DNA from: Actinomadura atramentaria DSM 43919
Lineage (GTDB): Bacteria > Actinomycetota > Actinomycetes > Streptosporangiales > Streptosporangiaceae
DNA length: 64,000 bases
Direction of reading: 5' to 3'
NCBI RefSeq assembly: GCF_000381885.1
Contig: NZ_KB907209.1
Span: 532,478 to 596,477 of the forward strand
Shown: one piece after another, positions 1-9,711 of the stretch
Layout: every line of letters begins with the position of its first letter
How positions within the stretch are numbered: position 1 is the stretch's first letter
Position numbers and translations under genes: made by a program
The notes under the pieces: generated by a model
What the model saw: only the letters and a program-made list of their open reading frames with translations
What the model was told of the DNA's origin: nothing
The model's database searches: none

Positions 1-630
1 GGCGTGACGGTCGCGCTCCTGGCGGCCGTCTCCCTCGGCTTGCTGCTGCTCGCGCTGCCGCCCGCCGTCCTGCTCCAGCGCAGCCTGATGCACCAGCAGT
101 TGCAGGCCGCCGCGCGGACGGACGCCAAGACCGGCCTGCTCAACGCGGTCGCCTGGCAGCGCGAGGCCGACACCGAGCTGTCCCGCGCGCAGCGCGGCCA
201 CGAGCCGCTGGCCCTGCTGCTGATCGACATCGACTACTTCAAACGGGTCAACGACACCCACGGCCACCTCATCGGCGACCAGGTCCTGATCGGCGTGGCG
301 AGCACGCTGTGCCACCAGCTCCGCGACTACGACCTGGTGGGGCGGTTCGGCGGCGAGGAGTTCGTCGTGCTGCTGCCCGGCGCGGACACCGTCGAGGCGT
401 GCCGGGTCGCCGAGCGCCTGCGCGGCCGCGTCCGCCGCCTCGCGGTGCCCGCCGACGAGGGCACGGTCAGCGTGACGATCTCCATCGGCGTCGCGCTGTT
501 CCAGATGCACGGCTCGGACATGATCGAGATGCTGGCCGCCGCCGACCTGGCGCTGTACCGGGCGAAGGCGTCCGGCCGCGACCGCGTCTGCCTCCCCGCC
601 CTCGACGCCCCCCGCACCCCCGACGCCTGA
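1..630 (+). CDS. Diguanylate cyclase (GGDEF domain), 5' end outside the window
   Basis: Makes cyclic di-GMP from two GTP. The frame is open to the window edge. What remains begins with one hydrophobic segment (about residues 3-26 from the GTG at base 4), probably the last helix of a longer membrane sensor, followed by one complete GGDEF domain. The active-site loop is GGEEF near residue 116. It is preceded five residues earlier by RDYD, which fits the RxxD inhibitory product-binding site, so feedback inhibition is likely. The domain also has the IDIDYFKRVND metal-binding segment and a C-terminal DLALYRAKASGRD motif. The 3' end is intact, stopping 72 bases before ettA. The sensory input cannot be judged from this fragment. 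Confidence 0.9.
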   Translation, partial: GVTVALLAAVSLGLLLLALPPAVLLQRSLMHQQLQAAARTDAKTGLLNAVAWQREADTELSRAQRGHEPLALLLIDIDYFKRVNDTHGHLIGDQVLIGVASTLCHQLRDYDLVGRFGGEEFVVLLPGADTVEACRVAERLRGRVRRLAVPADEGTVSVTISIGVALFQMHGSDMIEMLAAADLALYRAKASGRDRVCLPALDAPRTPDA

Positions 631-690
631 CGCCCGCCGCGACCGACCCGCCCGCCCCGCAGGGCGCGTCGACCGGTGCCGCGAAGGCTC

Positions 691-696
691 TAGTCT
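691..696 (+). promoter_or_regulatory. -10 box for leaderless ettA transcription
   Basis: TAGTCT lies six bases before the ettA ATG and no Shine-Dalgarno sequence is present. This spacing places the transcription start at or next to the start codon. Inferred from spacing only. Confidence 0.5.
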
Positions 697-702
697 TGAA
701 AC

Positions 703-2367
703 ATGGCCGAGTACATCTACACGATGCAGCGCGTGCGCAAGGCGCATGGCGACAAGGTCGTCCTGGACGACGTCACCCTGCACTTCCTCCCCGGCGCGAA
801 GATCGGCGTCCTGGGGCCGAACGGCACCGGTAAGTCGACGCTGCTGCGGATGATGGCCGGTCTGGAGCAGCCGTCCAACGGCGACGCGCGGCTCATGCCA
901 GGCTACAGCGTCGGCATCCTGCAGCAGGAGCCGCCGCTGAACGAGGAGAAGACGGTCCTCGGCAACGTCGAGGAGGGCGTCGCCGAGACCAAGGCGATGC
1001 TGGACCGCTTCAACGAGATCGCCGAGCAGATGGCGACGGACTACTCCGACGAGCTGATGACGGAGATGGGCAAGCTGCAGGAGCAGCTCGACCACCGCAA
1101 CGCCTGGGACCTCGACAGCCAGCTCGAACAGGCGATGGACGCGCTGCGCTGCCCGGCGCCGGACGCGGACGTCACCAAGCTGTCCGGCGGCGAGCGCCGC
1201 CGCGTCGCGCTGTGCAAGCTGCTGCTGGAGGCGCCCGACCTGCTGCTGCTGGACGAGCCCACCAACCACCTCGACGCCGAGAGCGTCAACTGGCTGGAGC
1301 AGTTCCTCGCCAAGTACGAGGGCACCGTCCTGGCCGTCACGCACGACCGGTACTTCCTGGACAACGTCGCGACGTGGATTCTGGAGCTGGACCGCGGCCG
1401 CTGCCACCCCTACGAGGGCAACTACTCCACCTACCTGGAGAAGAAGGCCGAGCGGCTGAAGGTCGAGGGCAACAAGGACGCCAAGCGCAAGAAGCGCCTG
1501 GAGGACGAGCTGGAGTGGGTCCGCTCCAACCCCAAGGCCCGGCAGACCAAGAGCAAGGCGCGTCTGCAGCGCTACGAGGAGATGGCGGCCGAGGCGGCCA
1601 AGACCCGCAAGCTCGACTTCGAGGAGATCCAGATCCCGCCGGGCCCGCGCCTGGGCAACACGGTGATCGTCGCGGAGGGGCTGACGAAGGGCTTCGGCGA
1701 CCGGCTCCTGATGGAGGACCTGTCGTTCAACCTGCCGCCGAACGGCATCGTCGGCATCATCGGCCCGAACGGCGTCGGCAAGACGACGCTGTTCCGGATG
1801 ATCGTCGGCGAGGAGCAGCCCGACTCGGGCGTCCTGCGGCTGGGCGAGACGGTGCAGGTCTCCTACGTCGACCAGGGCCGCGGCGGCATCGAGCCGAACA
1901 AAACGGTGTGGGAGGTCGTGTCGGACGGGCTCGACCACATCAACGTCGGCCAGGTCGAGATGCCGTCCCGCGCGTACGTCGCGGCGTTCGGGTTCAAGGG
2001 CCCGGACCAGCAGAAGCCCGCCGGGGTGCTGTCGGGCGGCGAGCGCAACCGGCTGAACCTGGCGCTGACCCTGAAGCAGGGCGGAAACGTCCTCCTGCTG
2101 GACGAGCCGACGAACGACCTCGACACCGAGACGCTGTCGAGCCTGGAGAACGCGCTGCTGGAGTTCCCCGGCTGCGCCGTCATCACCTCGCACGACCGGT
2201 GGTTCCTCGACCGGATCGCCACGCACATCCTGGCGTGGGAAGAGGGGTCGAACTGGTTCTGGTTCGAGGGCAACTTCGCCGACTACGAGAAGAACAAGGT
2301 GGAGCGGCTGGGCGCGGACGCCGCGCGCCCGCACCGCGTGACGCACCGCAAGCTCACCCGCGACTGA
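703..2367 (+). CDS. ettA: Energy-dependent translational throttle protein EttA (ABC-F ATPase)
   Basis: A 554-aa soluble ABC-F protein with two ATPase domains and no membrane segment. In the family it binds the ribosomal E site and gates the first elongation step according to ATP/ADP level. The first Walker A is GPNGTGKST (about residues 38-46), with signature LSGGE and Walker B LLLLDEPTNHLD. The second domain has GPNGVGKTT, LSGGE and LLLDEPTNDLD. The linker between them is basic and carries the interdomain segment typical of ABC-F proteins. Length matches EttA (about 555). The ATG follows a TAGTCT box by six bases, so translation is probably leaderless. A strong hairpin follows the stop. Confidence 0.95.
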   Translation: MAEYIYTMQRVRKAHGDKVVLDDVTLHFLPGAKIGVLGPNGTGKSTLLRMMAGLEQPSNGDARLMPGYSVGILQQEPPLNEEKTVLGNVEEGVAETKAMLDRFNEIAEQMATDYSDELMTEMGKLQEQLDHRNAWDLDSQLEQAMDALRCPAPDADVTKLSGGERRRVALCKLLLEAPDLLLLDEPTNHLDAESVNWLEQFLAKYEGTVLAVTHDRYFLDNVATWILELDRGRCHPYEGNYSTYLEKKAERLKVEGNKDAKRKKRLEDELEWVRSNPKARQTKSKARLQRYEEMAAEAAKTRKLDFEEIQIPPGPRLGNTVIVAEGLTKGFGDRLLMEDLSFNLPPNGIVGIIGPNGVGKTTLFRMIVGEEQPDSGVLRLGETVQVSYVDQGRGGIEPNKTVWEVVSDGLDHINVGQVEMPSRAYVAAFGFKGPDQQKPAGVLSGGERNRLNLALTLKQGGNVLLLDEPTNDLDTETLSSLENALLEFPGCAVITSHDRWFLDRIATHILAWEEGSNWFWFEGNFADYEKNKVERLGADAARPHRVTHRKLTRD

Positions 2368-2385
2368 CGCGTTCCGTCGCGACGG

Positions 2386-2419
2386 CACCGCCCCCGGCCC
2401 GCCCCGGCCGGGGGCGGTG
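2386..2419 (+). terminator. Hairpin terminator after ettA
   Basis: A perfect 14-bp stem (CACCGCCCCCGGCC against its complement) with a six-base loop begins 18 bases after the ettA stop. It has no long T run, as is usual in high-GC actinomycetes. Confidence 0.7.
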
Positions 2420-2496
2420 TCTGTTCAGGGCGGGATGTCGGATACGGGTACCATCGCCCCGACCAGCACGACGTGTCACCGAGTCCAGGTGAGGAC

Positions 2497-2934
2497 ATGC
2501 AGCGCAGCGAACCGCCCCCCGCCGAGTACCGCCACGTGTACGAGTTCAACATCCGGTTCGGCGACATCGACTCGCAGGGCCACGTCAACAACGTCAAGTT
2601 CCTCGGGTACCTGGAGGACGCGCGGCTGGAGATGTTCCACGGCGACCCGGTCCGCAAGGGCGAGGAGCCGGTGCGGGGGATGGTGATCTCGCGGCACGAG
2701 ATCGACTACAGGCTGCCGCTGCTGCCGACCGTCTACCCGGTGCGGGTCGAGACGTGGGTGACGCAGGCGCGCGCCGCGTCGTTCAAGCTCGCCTACGAGG
2801 TCCGCGACGACGAGAACGTGTTCGCGACCGCGACGTCCACGATCGTCGCGTTCGACGTGGCGGCGAACCGGCTGCGGCGGTTCACCCCGTACGAGCGGGA
2901 GTTCGTCGGCCGATATCTCGCGCCGGAGGCGTGA
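2497..2934 (+). CDS. Acyl-CoA thioesterase, 4HBT hotdog fold
   Basis: Small hotdog-fold protein (145 aa) expected to hydrolyse acyl-CoA thioesters. Residues 10-40 carry the family signature, with the catalytic Asp in FGDIDSQGHVNN followed by YLEDARLEMF. The ATG at 2497 is chosen because GGTGAGG lies just upstream; an in-frame GTG at 2473 would add eight residues but lacks such a site. The stop overlaps the GTG of the next gene (GTGA), so the thioesterase and acetyltransferase are translationally coupled. A 4HBT protein in the ettA neighbourhood matches mycobacterial gene order (Rv2475c, from memory). Substrate unknown. Confidence 0.85.
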   Translation: MQRSEPPPAEYRHVYEFNIRFGDIDSQGHVNNVKFLGYLEDARLEMFHGDPVRKGEEPVRGMVISRHEIDYRLPLLPTVYPVRVETWVTQARAASFKLAYEVRDDENVFATATSTIVAFDVAANRLRRFTPYEREFVGRYLAPEA

Positions 2935-3560
2935 CCCCGCCGGAACCGGCGGGCCGGGACGCGCGGGTGCGGCTGCGCCCGGTCGCGGAGTGCGACGCGC
3001 CCGCGCTCGCCGCGCTGTGCCGGGCGAACCGGGAGCATCTGCGGCCGTGGGAGCCCGAGCGGGGCGAGCGGTACTTCACCGTCGCGGGGCAGCTCGACAA
3101 CGTCCGGGACCTGCTGGACGCGTACGCGTGCGGGGAGATGTGGCCCGGCGTGATCCTGGTGGACGGCGTCCTCGCGGGCCGCATCACGCTCAACAACATC
3201 CTGCGCGGCGCGCTGCAGAGCTGCTTCGCCGGGTACTGGGTGGGCCGCGCGCACGTGCGGCGGGGCGTGGCGACCGAGGCACTGCGGCAGGCGCTGGACA
3301 TCGCGTTCACCGAGCTGCGGCTGCACCGGGTGGAGGCGTTCACGCGGATCGACAACGTCGCGTCGCAGCGGGTGCTGGAGCGCAACGGGTTCACGCCGGT
3401 CGGGATCGCGCGCCGGCACATCCACGTCGCGGGCCGCTGGCACGACGAGCGGCTGTACGAGCGGCTCGCGCCGTGGGACGACGGCCGCTCGCTGGTGCCG
3501 CCGCACGCCGGGGCGGCCGGGCCGCCGTGGCTTCCGGGCGCCGCGGACCAAGATCAGTAA
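2931..3560 (+). CDS. GNAT N-acetyltransferase, RimJ/RimL type
   Basis: A 209-aa acetyl-CoA-dependent acyltransferase of the RimJ/RimL group, which modifies protein N-termini or small amines. Recognisable parts are an N-terminal VRLRPVAECDAPALAAL strand-helix, GYWVGRAHVRRGVATEAL (acetyl-CoA pyrophosphate loop) and NVASQRVLERNGFTPVG near the C terminus. The GTG at 2931 overlaps the thioesterase stop and has GGAGG a few bases upstream, which decides the start over longer in-frame alternatives. A proline/glycine-rich C-terminal tail of about 25 residues is not part of the fold. Acceptor unknown. Confidence 0.85.
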   Translation: MTPPEPAGRDARVRLRPVAECDAPALAALCRANREHLRPWEPERGERYFTVAGQLDNVRDLLDAYACGEMWPGVILVDGVLAGRITLNNILRGALQSCFAGYWVGRAHVRRGVATEALRQALDIAFTELRLHRVEAFTRIDNVASQRVLERNGFTPVGIARRHIHVAGRWHDERLYERLAPWDDGRSLVPPHAGAAGPPWLPGAADQDQ

Positions 3561-3683
3561 TGTGGGGGACGGCCCGGCCGTGGTCACGGATGGATAACGG
3601 ACGGAACAGGGTCCGTTCTCGCCACTGACGTCCCCTTAAGGTCGCGTCGCGAACTTGTGGAGAACCCACAGGGAAGGGGAGAG

Positions 3684-5096
3684 ATGCGGCGCTTCTCACA
3701 AGGTGCGATGGCCCTGTTCCTCACGGCCGGGCTGACCTGCGCGTCCGTCACGGCGGTCCGCGCGGAGCCCGGTCCGCCCGCGTCGGCGGCTGTCGACGTG
3801 GCCGACCGGCTCCGCGCGGTCCCGGGCATGACCGTCCAGGAGAAGACCTCGACGCTGCCCGGCTACCGCTGGTTCTGGCTGACGTACCGGCAGCCCGTCG
3901 ACCACCGCAATCCGCGCGGGCGGTGGTTCGAGCAGCGGATCATGCTGCAGCACAAGTCCGAGGACCGGCCGATGGTCCTCTACACCAGCGGTTACGCGAC
4001 GCCCGAGACGATGTTCACCGCCGAGCCGACCGCGCTCGTGGACGGCAACCAGATCTCCGTCGAGTACCGGTATTTCACGCCGTCCCGCCCGGAACCGGCG
4101 GACTGGTCGAAGGACACCATCTGGCAGGCCGCGACCGACGAGCACCGCGTCATCGGCGCGCTCAAGAAGATCTACCGCGCCCGGTGGATCTCGACGGGCG
4201 CGAGCAAGGGCGGCATGACGGCCGTCTACCACCGGCGCTTCTACCCGGGCGACGTGGACGGCAGCGTGGTGTACGTCGCGCCGAACGACGTCCGCAACGA
4301 CGAGGACAGCCGCTACGACCGGTTCCTGGACAGCGTCGGGACCGACCCGGCGTGCCGCACCCGGCTGAAGACGCTGTCGCGCGAATTCCTCAAGCGCCGC
4401 ACGACGCTCGTCACCCGCCTCACCGGTGAGGCGAAGCAGAAGGGGTGGACGTTCACGATCCTGCGCACGCCCGACCGCGCGTTCGAGAACTCCGTGCTGG
4501 ATTTCGAGTGGGCGTTCTGGCAGTACAGCCTCCAGGCCGACTGCGCGAAGCTGCCCGCGCCGGACGCGTCCGACGACGCGCTCTACGCGAGCCTCGACGC
4601 GATCTCCGACCTGTCGTCCTACACCGACCAGAGCCTCGCCCAGTACTCGCCGTACTACTACCAGGCGGGCACGCAGCTCGGCTGGCCGTCGCCGAGCTTC
4701 CCCAACCTGCGCGGGCTGCTGCGCTACAAGGACGACTACCTGCCGCGCACGTACGTCCCGCGCGACATCCCGATGCGCTTCGACGGCGGACGCGCCATGC
4801 GCGACATCGACGCGTGGGTGCGCTCGCACGGCGAGCGGCTGCTGTTCCTCTACGGCCAGAACGACCCGTGGGGCGCCGAGCCGTTCCGGCTCGGCCGGGG
4901 CTCGCGCGACTCGGCGGTGTACGTCGCGCCGGGCATGAACCACAGCGGACGGCTCATCGCGACCCTTCCCGAGCGCGACCGCGCGGCCGCCGCCGCGGAC
5001 GTCCGCCGCTGGGCGAACGCCGGCCCCGCCCCGACCGTCACCGCCCGCGCCGTCGAAGCCGACGACCCCCTGCTCCTGGACCGCCCGCGCCTTTAA
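3684..5096 (+). CDS. Secreted prolyl tri/tetrapeptidyl aminopeptidase, S37 family
   Basis: A 470-aa extracellular serine peptidase that releases tri- or tetrapeptides from protein N-termini (family S37, known from Streptomyces culture fluid). The ATG at 3684 follows GGGAAGGGGAG. The first 30 residues form a signal peptide (MRRFSQ, hydrophobic stretch, then a VRAEP cleavage region). The nucleophile lies in GASKGGMTAVYHRRFYPGDV, near residue 175; a late Asp (LYGQNDPWG) and the His of APGMNHSGR complete the probable triad. No lipobox or anchor is seen. The gene faces the GH13 gene across a repeat-filled spacer. Confidence 0.88.
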   Translation: MRRFSQGAMALFLTAGLTCASVTAVRAEPGPPASAAVDVADRLRAVPGMTVQEKTSTLPGYRWFWLTYRQPVDHRNPRGRWFEQRIMLQHKSEDRPMVLYTSGYATPETMFTAEPTALVDGNQISVEYRYFTPSRPEPADWSKDTIWQAATDEHRVIGALKKIYRARWISTGASKGGMTAVYHRRFYPGDVDGSVVYVAPNDVRNDEDSRYDRFLDSVGTDPACRTRLKTLSREFLKRRTTLVTRLTGEAKQKGWTFTILRTPDRAFENSVLDFEWAFWQYSLQADCAKLPAPDASDDALYASLDAISDLSSYTDQSLAQYSPYYYQAGTQLGWPSPSFPNLRGLLRYKDDYLPRTYVPRDIPMRFDGGRAMRDIDAWVRSHGERLLFLYGQNDPWGAEPFRLGRGSRDSAVYVAPGMNHSGRLIATLPERDRAAAAADVRRWANAGPAPTVTARAVEADDPLLLDRPRL

Positions 5097-5378
5097 CCGC
5101 CTGCCGCCCCAACCCAACGGCGGCCCGCCACCCCGTACCGGGCGCGGTCCGTACCGGGCGCGGTCCGCACCGAGCGCGGTCCGCACCGAGCGCGGTCCGC
5201 ACCGGGCGCGGTCCGCGCCGGGCGCACCCGCGCCAGGCGCGGGCCGCGTGCTCGCGTCCTGTGTGGCGCGCGTGCCTGTGTCCGGGCCGCGCGCGAGCCC
5301 GCGCGACGTGCGTTCCGCGTGTTCGTGCAGCGCGTGACCGCGTGTCGTGCCGGCCGCACGCCTGCGGGCGCGGGTGTG
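5097..5378. other. Convergent intergenic spacer with GC microrepeats
   Basis: Between the ends of the S37 peptidase and the GH13 gene. It holds the 16-bp array described next, then about 160 bases of CGCG-rich sequence. Neither strand has a protein with recognisable features. Confidence 0.6.
5135..5214. repeat. Five tandem 16-bp repeats
   Basis: Five consecutive 16-bp copies begin at 5135, 5151, 5167, 5183 and 5199. Units 1 and 2 are identical (GTACCGGGCGCGGTCC), units 3 and 4 are identical to each other with two changes, and unit 5 is intermediate. A decayed sixth copy follows at 5215. The array begins 38 bases after the peptidase stop. Confidence 0.9.
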
Positions 5379-6932
5379 TCAGGTCGTGGTGAGCCAGGCG
5401 GCGGACGAGCCGGGGAGGAGGGTGCCGTCGAGCGTGGCGCTGGTGAGGAGCGGGCGGCCGGGGGGTAGCGGGATCGGGCGGTCGCCGAAGTTCACCGCGC
5501 AGGTCAGCGGGCCTCGGCGCAGCAGCAGCGAGCCCTGCGGGGCGTCCGGCCATTCCACCGTGCCCGGCAGATCCGGTGGGAGCGCGCGGCGCTGCGCCAG
5601 TGCCCGCCGGTAGAAGGTGAGCATCGAGTCGGGGTCGGTCTCCTGGGCCTCGGCCGTGTAGTGGCGCCATGCGTCGGGCATCGGGAGCCACGGGTTCGTG
5701 GCCGGTGGGCCGAAGCCGAACGGCGCGGCCGTCCCGGACCAGGGGAGCGGTACGCGGCAGCCGTCGCGGCCCAGGGCCGTGCCGCCGCTGCGGGTCCAGA
5801 TCGGGTCGCGGCGCGCCTCGCCGGGGATGTCCATCACCTCGGGGAGACCTAGTTCCTCGCCCTGGTAGAGGTACGCCGAGCCGGGGAGCGCCAGCAGGAA
5901 CAGCAGGGCCGCGCGGGCCCGTGCCGCGCCGATCCCCGGCGGGCCGCCCGGCAACCCGTACCGGGTGACGTGCCGGACGACGTCGTGGCTGGACAGGACC
6001 CACGTCGGGGCCGCGCCGGTCGGGGCCACCGCCTCGATCGTCTCGTCCACGACCGCGCGGAAGCGGTCCGCCGACCACGGCGCGAGCTGCAGGTGGAACT
6101 GGAAGACCTGGTGCAGCTCGTCCGGGCGCAGGTAGCGGGCGAGGTTCGCGGTGTCGTCGCTCCAGACCTCGCCGATCGCCATCCGGTCGCCGTCGTAGGA
6201 GTCCAGCAGCCGCCGCCAGTCGCGGTAGACGCCGTGGACCTCGGGACGGCTGTAGATCGGGCTGCCCGGCGAGTGCCGGCCCCGGTCGCCGAGGTCGGCG
6301 AACTCGGGGTCCTTGAACAGCCCGGCGGCGACGTCGATGCGGAACCCGTCCACGCCCCGGTCCAGCCAGAACCGCAGGATGTCCTCGAACTCGGCGCGGA
6401 CGCGCGGGTCGCGCCAGTTCAGGTCGGGCTGCTCGGGCGCGTACAGGTGCAGGTACCAGTCGCCGTCCGGGAGCCGCGTCCAGGCCGGGCCGCCGAACGC
6501 GGACGGCCAGTCGGTCGGCGGTGCGTCGCCCGCGCCCCGGCGGAACACGTACCGCTCGCGCTCCGGCGAGCCGGGCGGCGCGGCCAGCGCCTCCCGGAAC
6601 CACGGGTGCCGGTCGGAGGTGTGGTTCGGGACGATGTCGACCATCAGCCGCAGGCCGTGCGCGTGCGCGTCGGCGACGAGCGCGTCGAAGTCGTCCAGCG
6701 AGCCGAAGCGCGGATCGACCGCGCGGTAGTCCGCGACGTCGTAGCCGCCGTCGGCCAGCGGGGAGCGGTAGAACGGCGTCAGCCACAGGGCGTCCACGCC
6801 GAGGTCGCGCAGGTACCCCAGGCGGGACCGGACGCCCCGCAGGTCGCCGTCGCCGTCCCCGTCGGAGTCGGCGAAACTGCGGACGTACACCTCGTACACG
6901 ACGGCATCGCGCCACCAGGGGGTTCGGGTCAT
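5379..6932 (-). CDS. GH13 alpha-glucosidase (oligo-1,6-glucosidase type)
   Basis: A 517-aa cytoplasmic (beta/alpha)8-barrel glycosidase cleaving alpha-glucosidic bonds of maltose- or isomaltose-type oligosaccharides. All four GH13 regions are visible: DIVPNHTSD, GFRIDVA (nucleophile Asp), AIGEVWSD (acid/base Glu) and SSHDVVRH (transition-state Asp). The N terminus WWRDAVVYEVYVRSFADSDG is typical of the alpha-glucosidase/trehalose-synthase branch, but the length suits a glucosidase rather than trehalose synthase. It lies 17 bases downstream of glbO on the same strand. The same glbO-glucosidase pairing occurs as Rv2470-Rv2471 in M. tuberculosis (from memory), so co-transcription is likely. Confidence 0.9.
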   Translation of the reverse strand: MTRTPWWRDAVVYEVYVRSFADSDGDGDGDLRGVRSRLGYLRDLGVDALWLTPFYRSPLADGGYDVADYRAVDPRFGSLDDFDALVADAHAHGLRLMVDIVPNHTSDRHPWFREALAAPPGSPERERYVFRRGAGDAPPTDWPSAFGGPAWTRLPDGDWYLHLYAPEQPDLNWRDPRVRAEFEDILRFWLDRGVDGFRIDVAAGLFKDPEFADLGDRGRHSPGSPIYSRPEVHGVYRDWRRLLDSYDGDRMAIGEVWSDDTANLARYLRPDELHQVFQFHLQLAPWSADRFRAVVDETIEAVAPTGAAPTWVLSSHDVVRHVTRYGLPGGPPGIGAARARAALLFLLALPGSAYLYQGEELGLPEVMDIPGEARRDPIWTRSGGTALGRDGCRVPLPWSGTAAPFGFGPPATNPWLPMPDAWRHYTAEAQETDPDSMLTFYRRALAQRRALPPDLPGTVEWPDAPQGSLLLRRGPLTCAVNFGDRPIPLPPGRPLLTSATLDGTLLPGSSAAWLTTT

Positions 6933-6949
6933 ACCCGCGACCTACCCGG

Positions 6950-7333
6950 TCAGGACGGCGCGTTCACCATGCTCTCGGCCGCCATCGCGAAGTACTTCCA
7001 CAGCATCGCGTCGAGCTGCGCGGGGAGCGCGAGGTCGTCCATCGCCTCGCGCATCCGCGCCAGCCACGCGTCGCGCTCGACCGCGCCGATCACGAACGGC
7101 GCGTGCCGCATCCGCAGCCGGGGATGGCCGCGCTCCTGACTGTAGGTGTTCGGCCCGCCCCAGTACTGGATGAGGAAGAGCCGCAGCCGCTCCTCGGCGG
7201 GGCCGAGGTCCTCCTCCGGGTACATGGGGCGCAGCACCGGGTCGTCCGCGACTCCCTCGTAGAAGCGGTGGACCAGGCGCCGGAACGTGTCCTCGCCGCC
7301 GACCGCCTCGTAGAAGGTCACCTGTTCAGCCAT
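6950..7333 (-). CDS. glbO: Truncated haemoglobin, group II (GlbO)
   Basis: A 127-aa two-over-two globin binding O2/NO through haem. Group II features are the N-terminal [34 protein letters not shown] (split between helix A/B and the B-E corner), [28 protein letters not shown] containing the proximal His, and a Trp in the G helix (DAMLWKYF). First gene of a two-gene unit with the GH13 enzyme. A TAGGGT box nine bases before the ATG (7343-7348, minus strand) may drive it without a leader. Confidence 0.93.
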   Translation of the reverse strand: MAEQVTFYEAVGGEDTFRRLVHRFYEGVADDPVLRPMYPEEDLGPAEERLRLFLIQYWGGPNTYSQERGHPRLRMRHAPFVIGAVERDAWLARMREAMDDLALPAQLDAMLWKYFAMAAESMVNAPS

Positions 7334-7390
7334 AGCGCCCCCACCCTATGCGAGGGGCGGGCCGCCGCGCGGGGCGGCGGCGGGGAAAGA

Positions 7391-8386
<996 letters not shown>

Positions 8387-8808
8387 GATCGAACTGACCT
8401 CCCGGCCGGTTGCTGGGCCTTCGCACCGCCGGGTCGCGGACCCGCGGCGACGACCCGCCCGATCGTATTGGACGGGGCGGACCCGTCCGTACGGGCACCG
8501 CCCGGGCCCGCGCGCCGGGATTGTGGACCGTTCCCGGAGCCGGACGGGACCGGGGGGCCCGGCGCCGCGACCGGGGGTCTGGTCGCGGCGCCGGATCGGC
8601 CGGGGCGGCGCGGCCGGTCCGGCCGGCGAGGGGGTTCGCCGGGTCGGACGCCGCGGGCCGCCCGGCGCTCCTGCGGGCCGGTCGGGGGATGCGGGGGTCG
8701 GTCGGATCGGGTGCTGGACGCGTCCCGCGCGGCGGCTTCGCCGCGCCGTTCCGCCCGCCGTCGCGCGGGACGCGCCCGTCCAGGGGCGATCCGGGATGGC
8801 TCGGGGAG
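8387..8808. other. Intergenic region upstream of the mscS-like gene
   Basis: Very GC-rich sequence holding the presumed promoter of the channel gene (reading left) and the inverted repeats at 8721-8772. Long open frames here on both strands are Arg/Pro/Gly translations without start signals. No gene supported. Confidence 0.6.
8721..8772. repeat. Nested inverted repeats
   Basis: CGTCCCGCGCG at 8721-8731 is matched by its exact complement at 8762-8772. Between them GCGCGGCG (8727-8734) pairs with CGCCGCGC (8739-8746) around a GCTT loop, so the left arm could fold two ways. It lies just downstream of the small gene ending at 8809 and could terminate it. Confidence 0.6.
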
Positions 8809-9252
8809 CTAGGGGTGGCCGGCCTGCCAGCGCAGCGCCGGGTCGGCCGCGGCGAGACCGCGGGCGGTGTGGCCGCGCGGTTCGCGGAGGCGGAGTTCGT
8901 GGGGGCGGGCGTCGCGGCCGGACTGCGGCCCGTGCCGGAGGTCCGGGCGGTGCCCGGCGGACCGGTCGGGCGAGCGGTGGTGCGGCCGCAGCACGTGCGC
9001 GAGCTTGGCCGCGGCGGCGCGCGGGTCGTCCGCCCGGTGCAGCCGCTCGCCCCACGACCACCAGAAGTAGGCGTCGCTCGTCTCCGGCGCCGGGGCGCAG
9101 GTGACGTCCTCGGCGAGGCTCGCCGCGTCGGGGTTGATCACGCGCAGGAACACCGGCCCGCCCGGCGCCCCGACCACGCGGGCGACCAGCCCGCGCGTCC
9201 CGAGTTCCCGTCCGAGCCCTTCCAGGTGTTCGACGTGTCCGTCGATGACCAC
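8809..9252 (-). CDS. Conserved hypothetical protein with a WWSWGERL core and an unusual Arg-rich tail
   Basis: A 147-aa protein without an assigned function. The first 90 residues look like a small cytoplasmic protein I associate with actinomycetes: an N-terminal helix (HLEGLGRELGTRGLVARVV), a strand with VFLRVINPDAA, then AYFWWSWGERLHRADDP and a helix ending AHVLRP. The GTG at 9252 follows a GGAGGGGG stretch. From about residue 92 the sequence becomes a His/Arg/Gly-rich tail unlike the core, suggesting that an older stop was lost or that a frameshift occurred. It is transcribed away from the HTH regulator at 9712. Confidence 0.6.
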   Translation of the reverse strand: MVIDGHVEHLEGLGRELGTRGLVARVVGAPGGPVFLRVINPDAASLAEDVTCAPAPETSDAYFWWSWGERLHRADDPRAAAAKLAHVLRPHHRSPDRSAGHRPDLRHGPQSGRDARPHELRLREPRGHTARGLAAADPALRWQAGHP

Positions 9253-9711
9253 CCGCGCACCCCCTCCGTCGCCGCTGCTCCCGGTGACCCGGCCGCCGCG
9301 CGGGCGGCCGGTCCGCCGACCTCGCCGAGTGACGCGCCGATCCCGCCCCCGAGGCGCGCGGCCGGGCACCGGGCCCGGACGCTTCGGATCGTCGCGGTCA
9401 CTGACTGCGAGAATTGCAACTCTCACCAGAAGGGTCAAGCGGCGCGTTCGGCCCCCAAGGAGGGGGAAAGTTCGACGCGGGAGTGCTTTTTCACCCCCAC
9501 GGAGGAAAATCCTCTACCCGGGGTGCGGATGGTCCTCCGGACCGTGCCGCCTTTCTGACGAATCGCTTGGCGCGCACCGGTGCGGGAGTTACGCTCTGTG
9601 CGCGAAAGATTATCTGTCGTGGCAATACCCAACCGGTCGCCGTGGCAGGAGACGCCGGTCGCCCCCCGGGACCGGAGCCCCCCGCCCGCCGGCGAGGGAG
9701 GCCGGAGGCAC
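9253..9711. other. Divergent promoter region
   Basis: A 459-base spacer between a leftward gene and the rightward HTH regulator, less GC-rich than its surroundings near 9410-9630. It contains short dyads, GAGA-N8-TCTC around 9410-9425 and GGTCC-N3-GGACC at 9530-9542, and an AT-richer stretch (GATTATCT near 9608) that could hold a -10 box. No convincing protein-coding frame. Confidence 0.5.

Noticed and set aside
5038..6915. Long minus-strand open frame opposite/overlapping the GH13 gene
   Set aside because: Its translation is Arg/Pro/Ala-rich with no domain and is a frame shadow of the GH13 gene, which has all catalytic motifs. High-GC DNA produces such frames routinely.
9405..9430. Another TTGCAA near 9415, a possible second Nur half-site
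   Set aside because: No second half-site at N5 spacing; the surrounding dyad is different.
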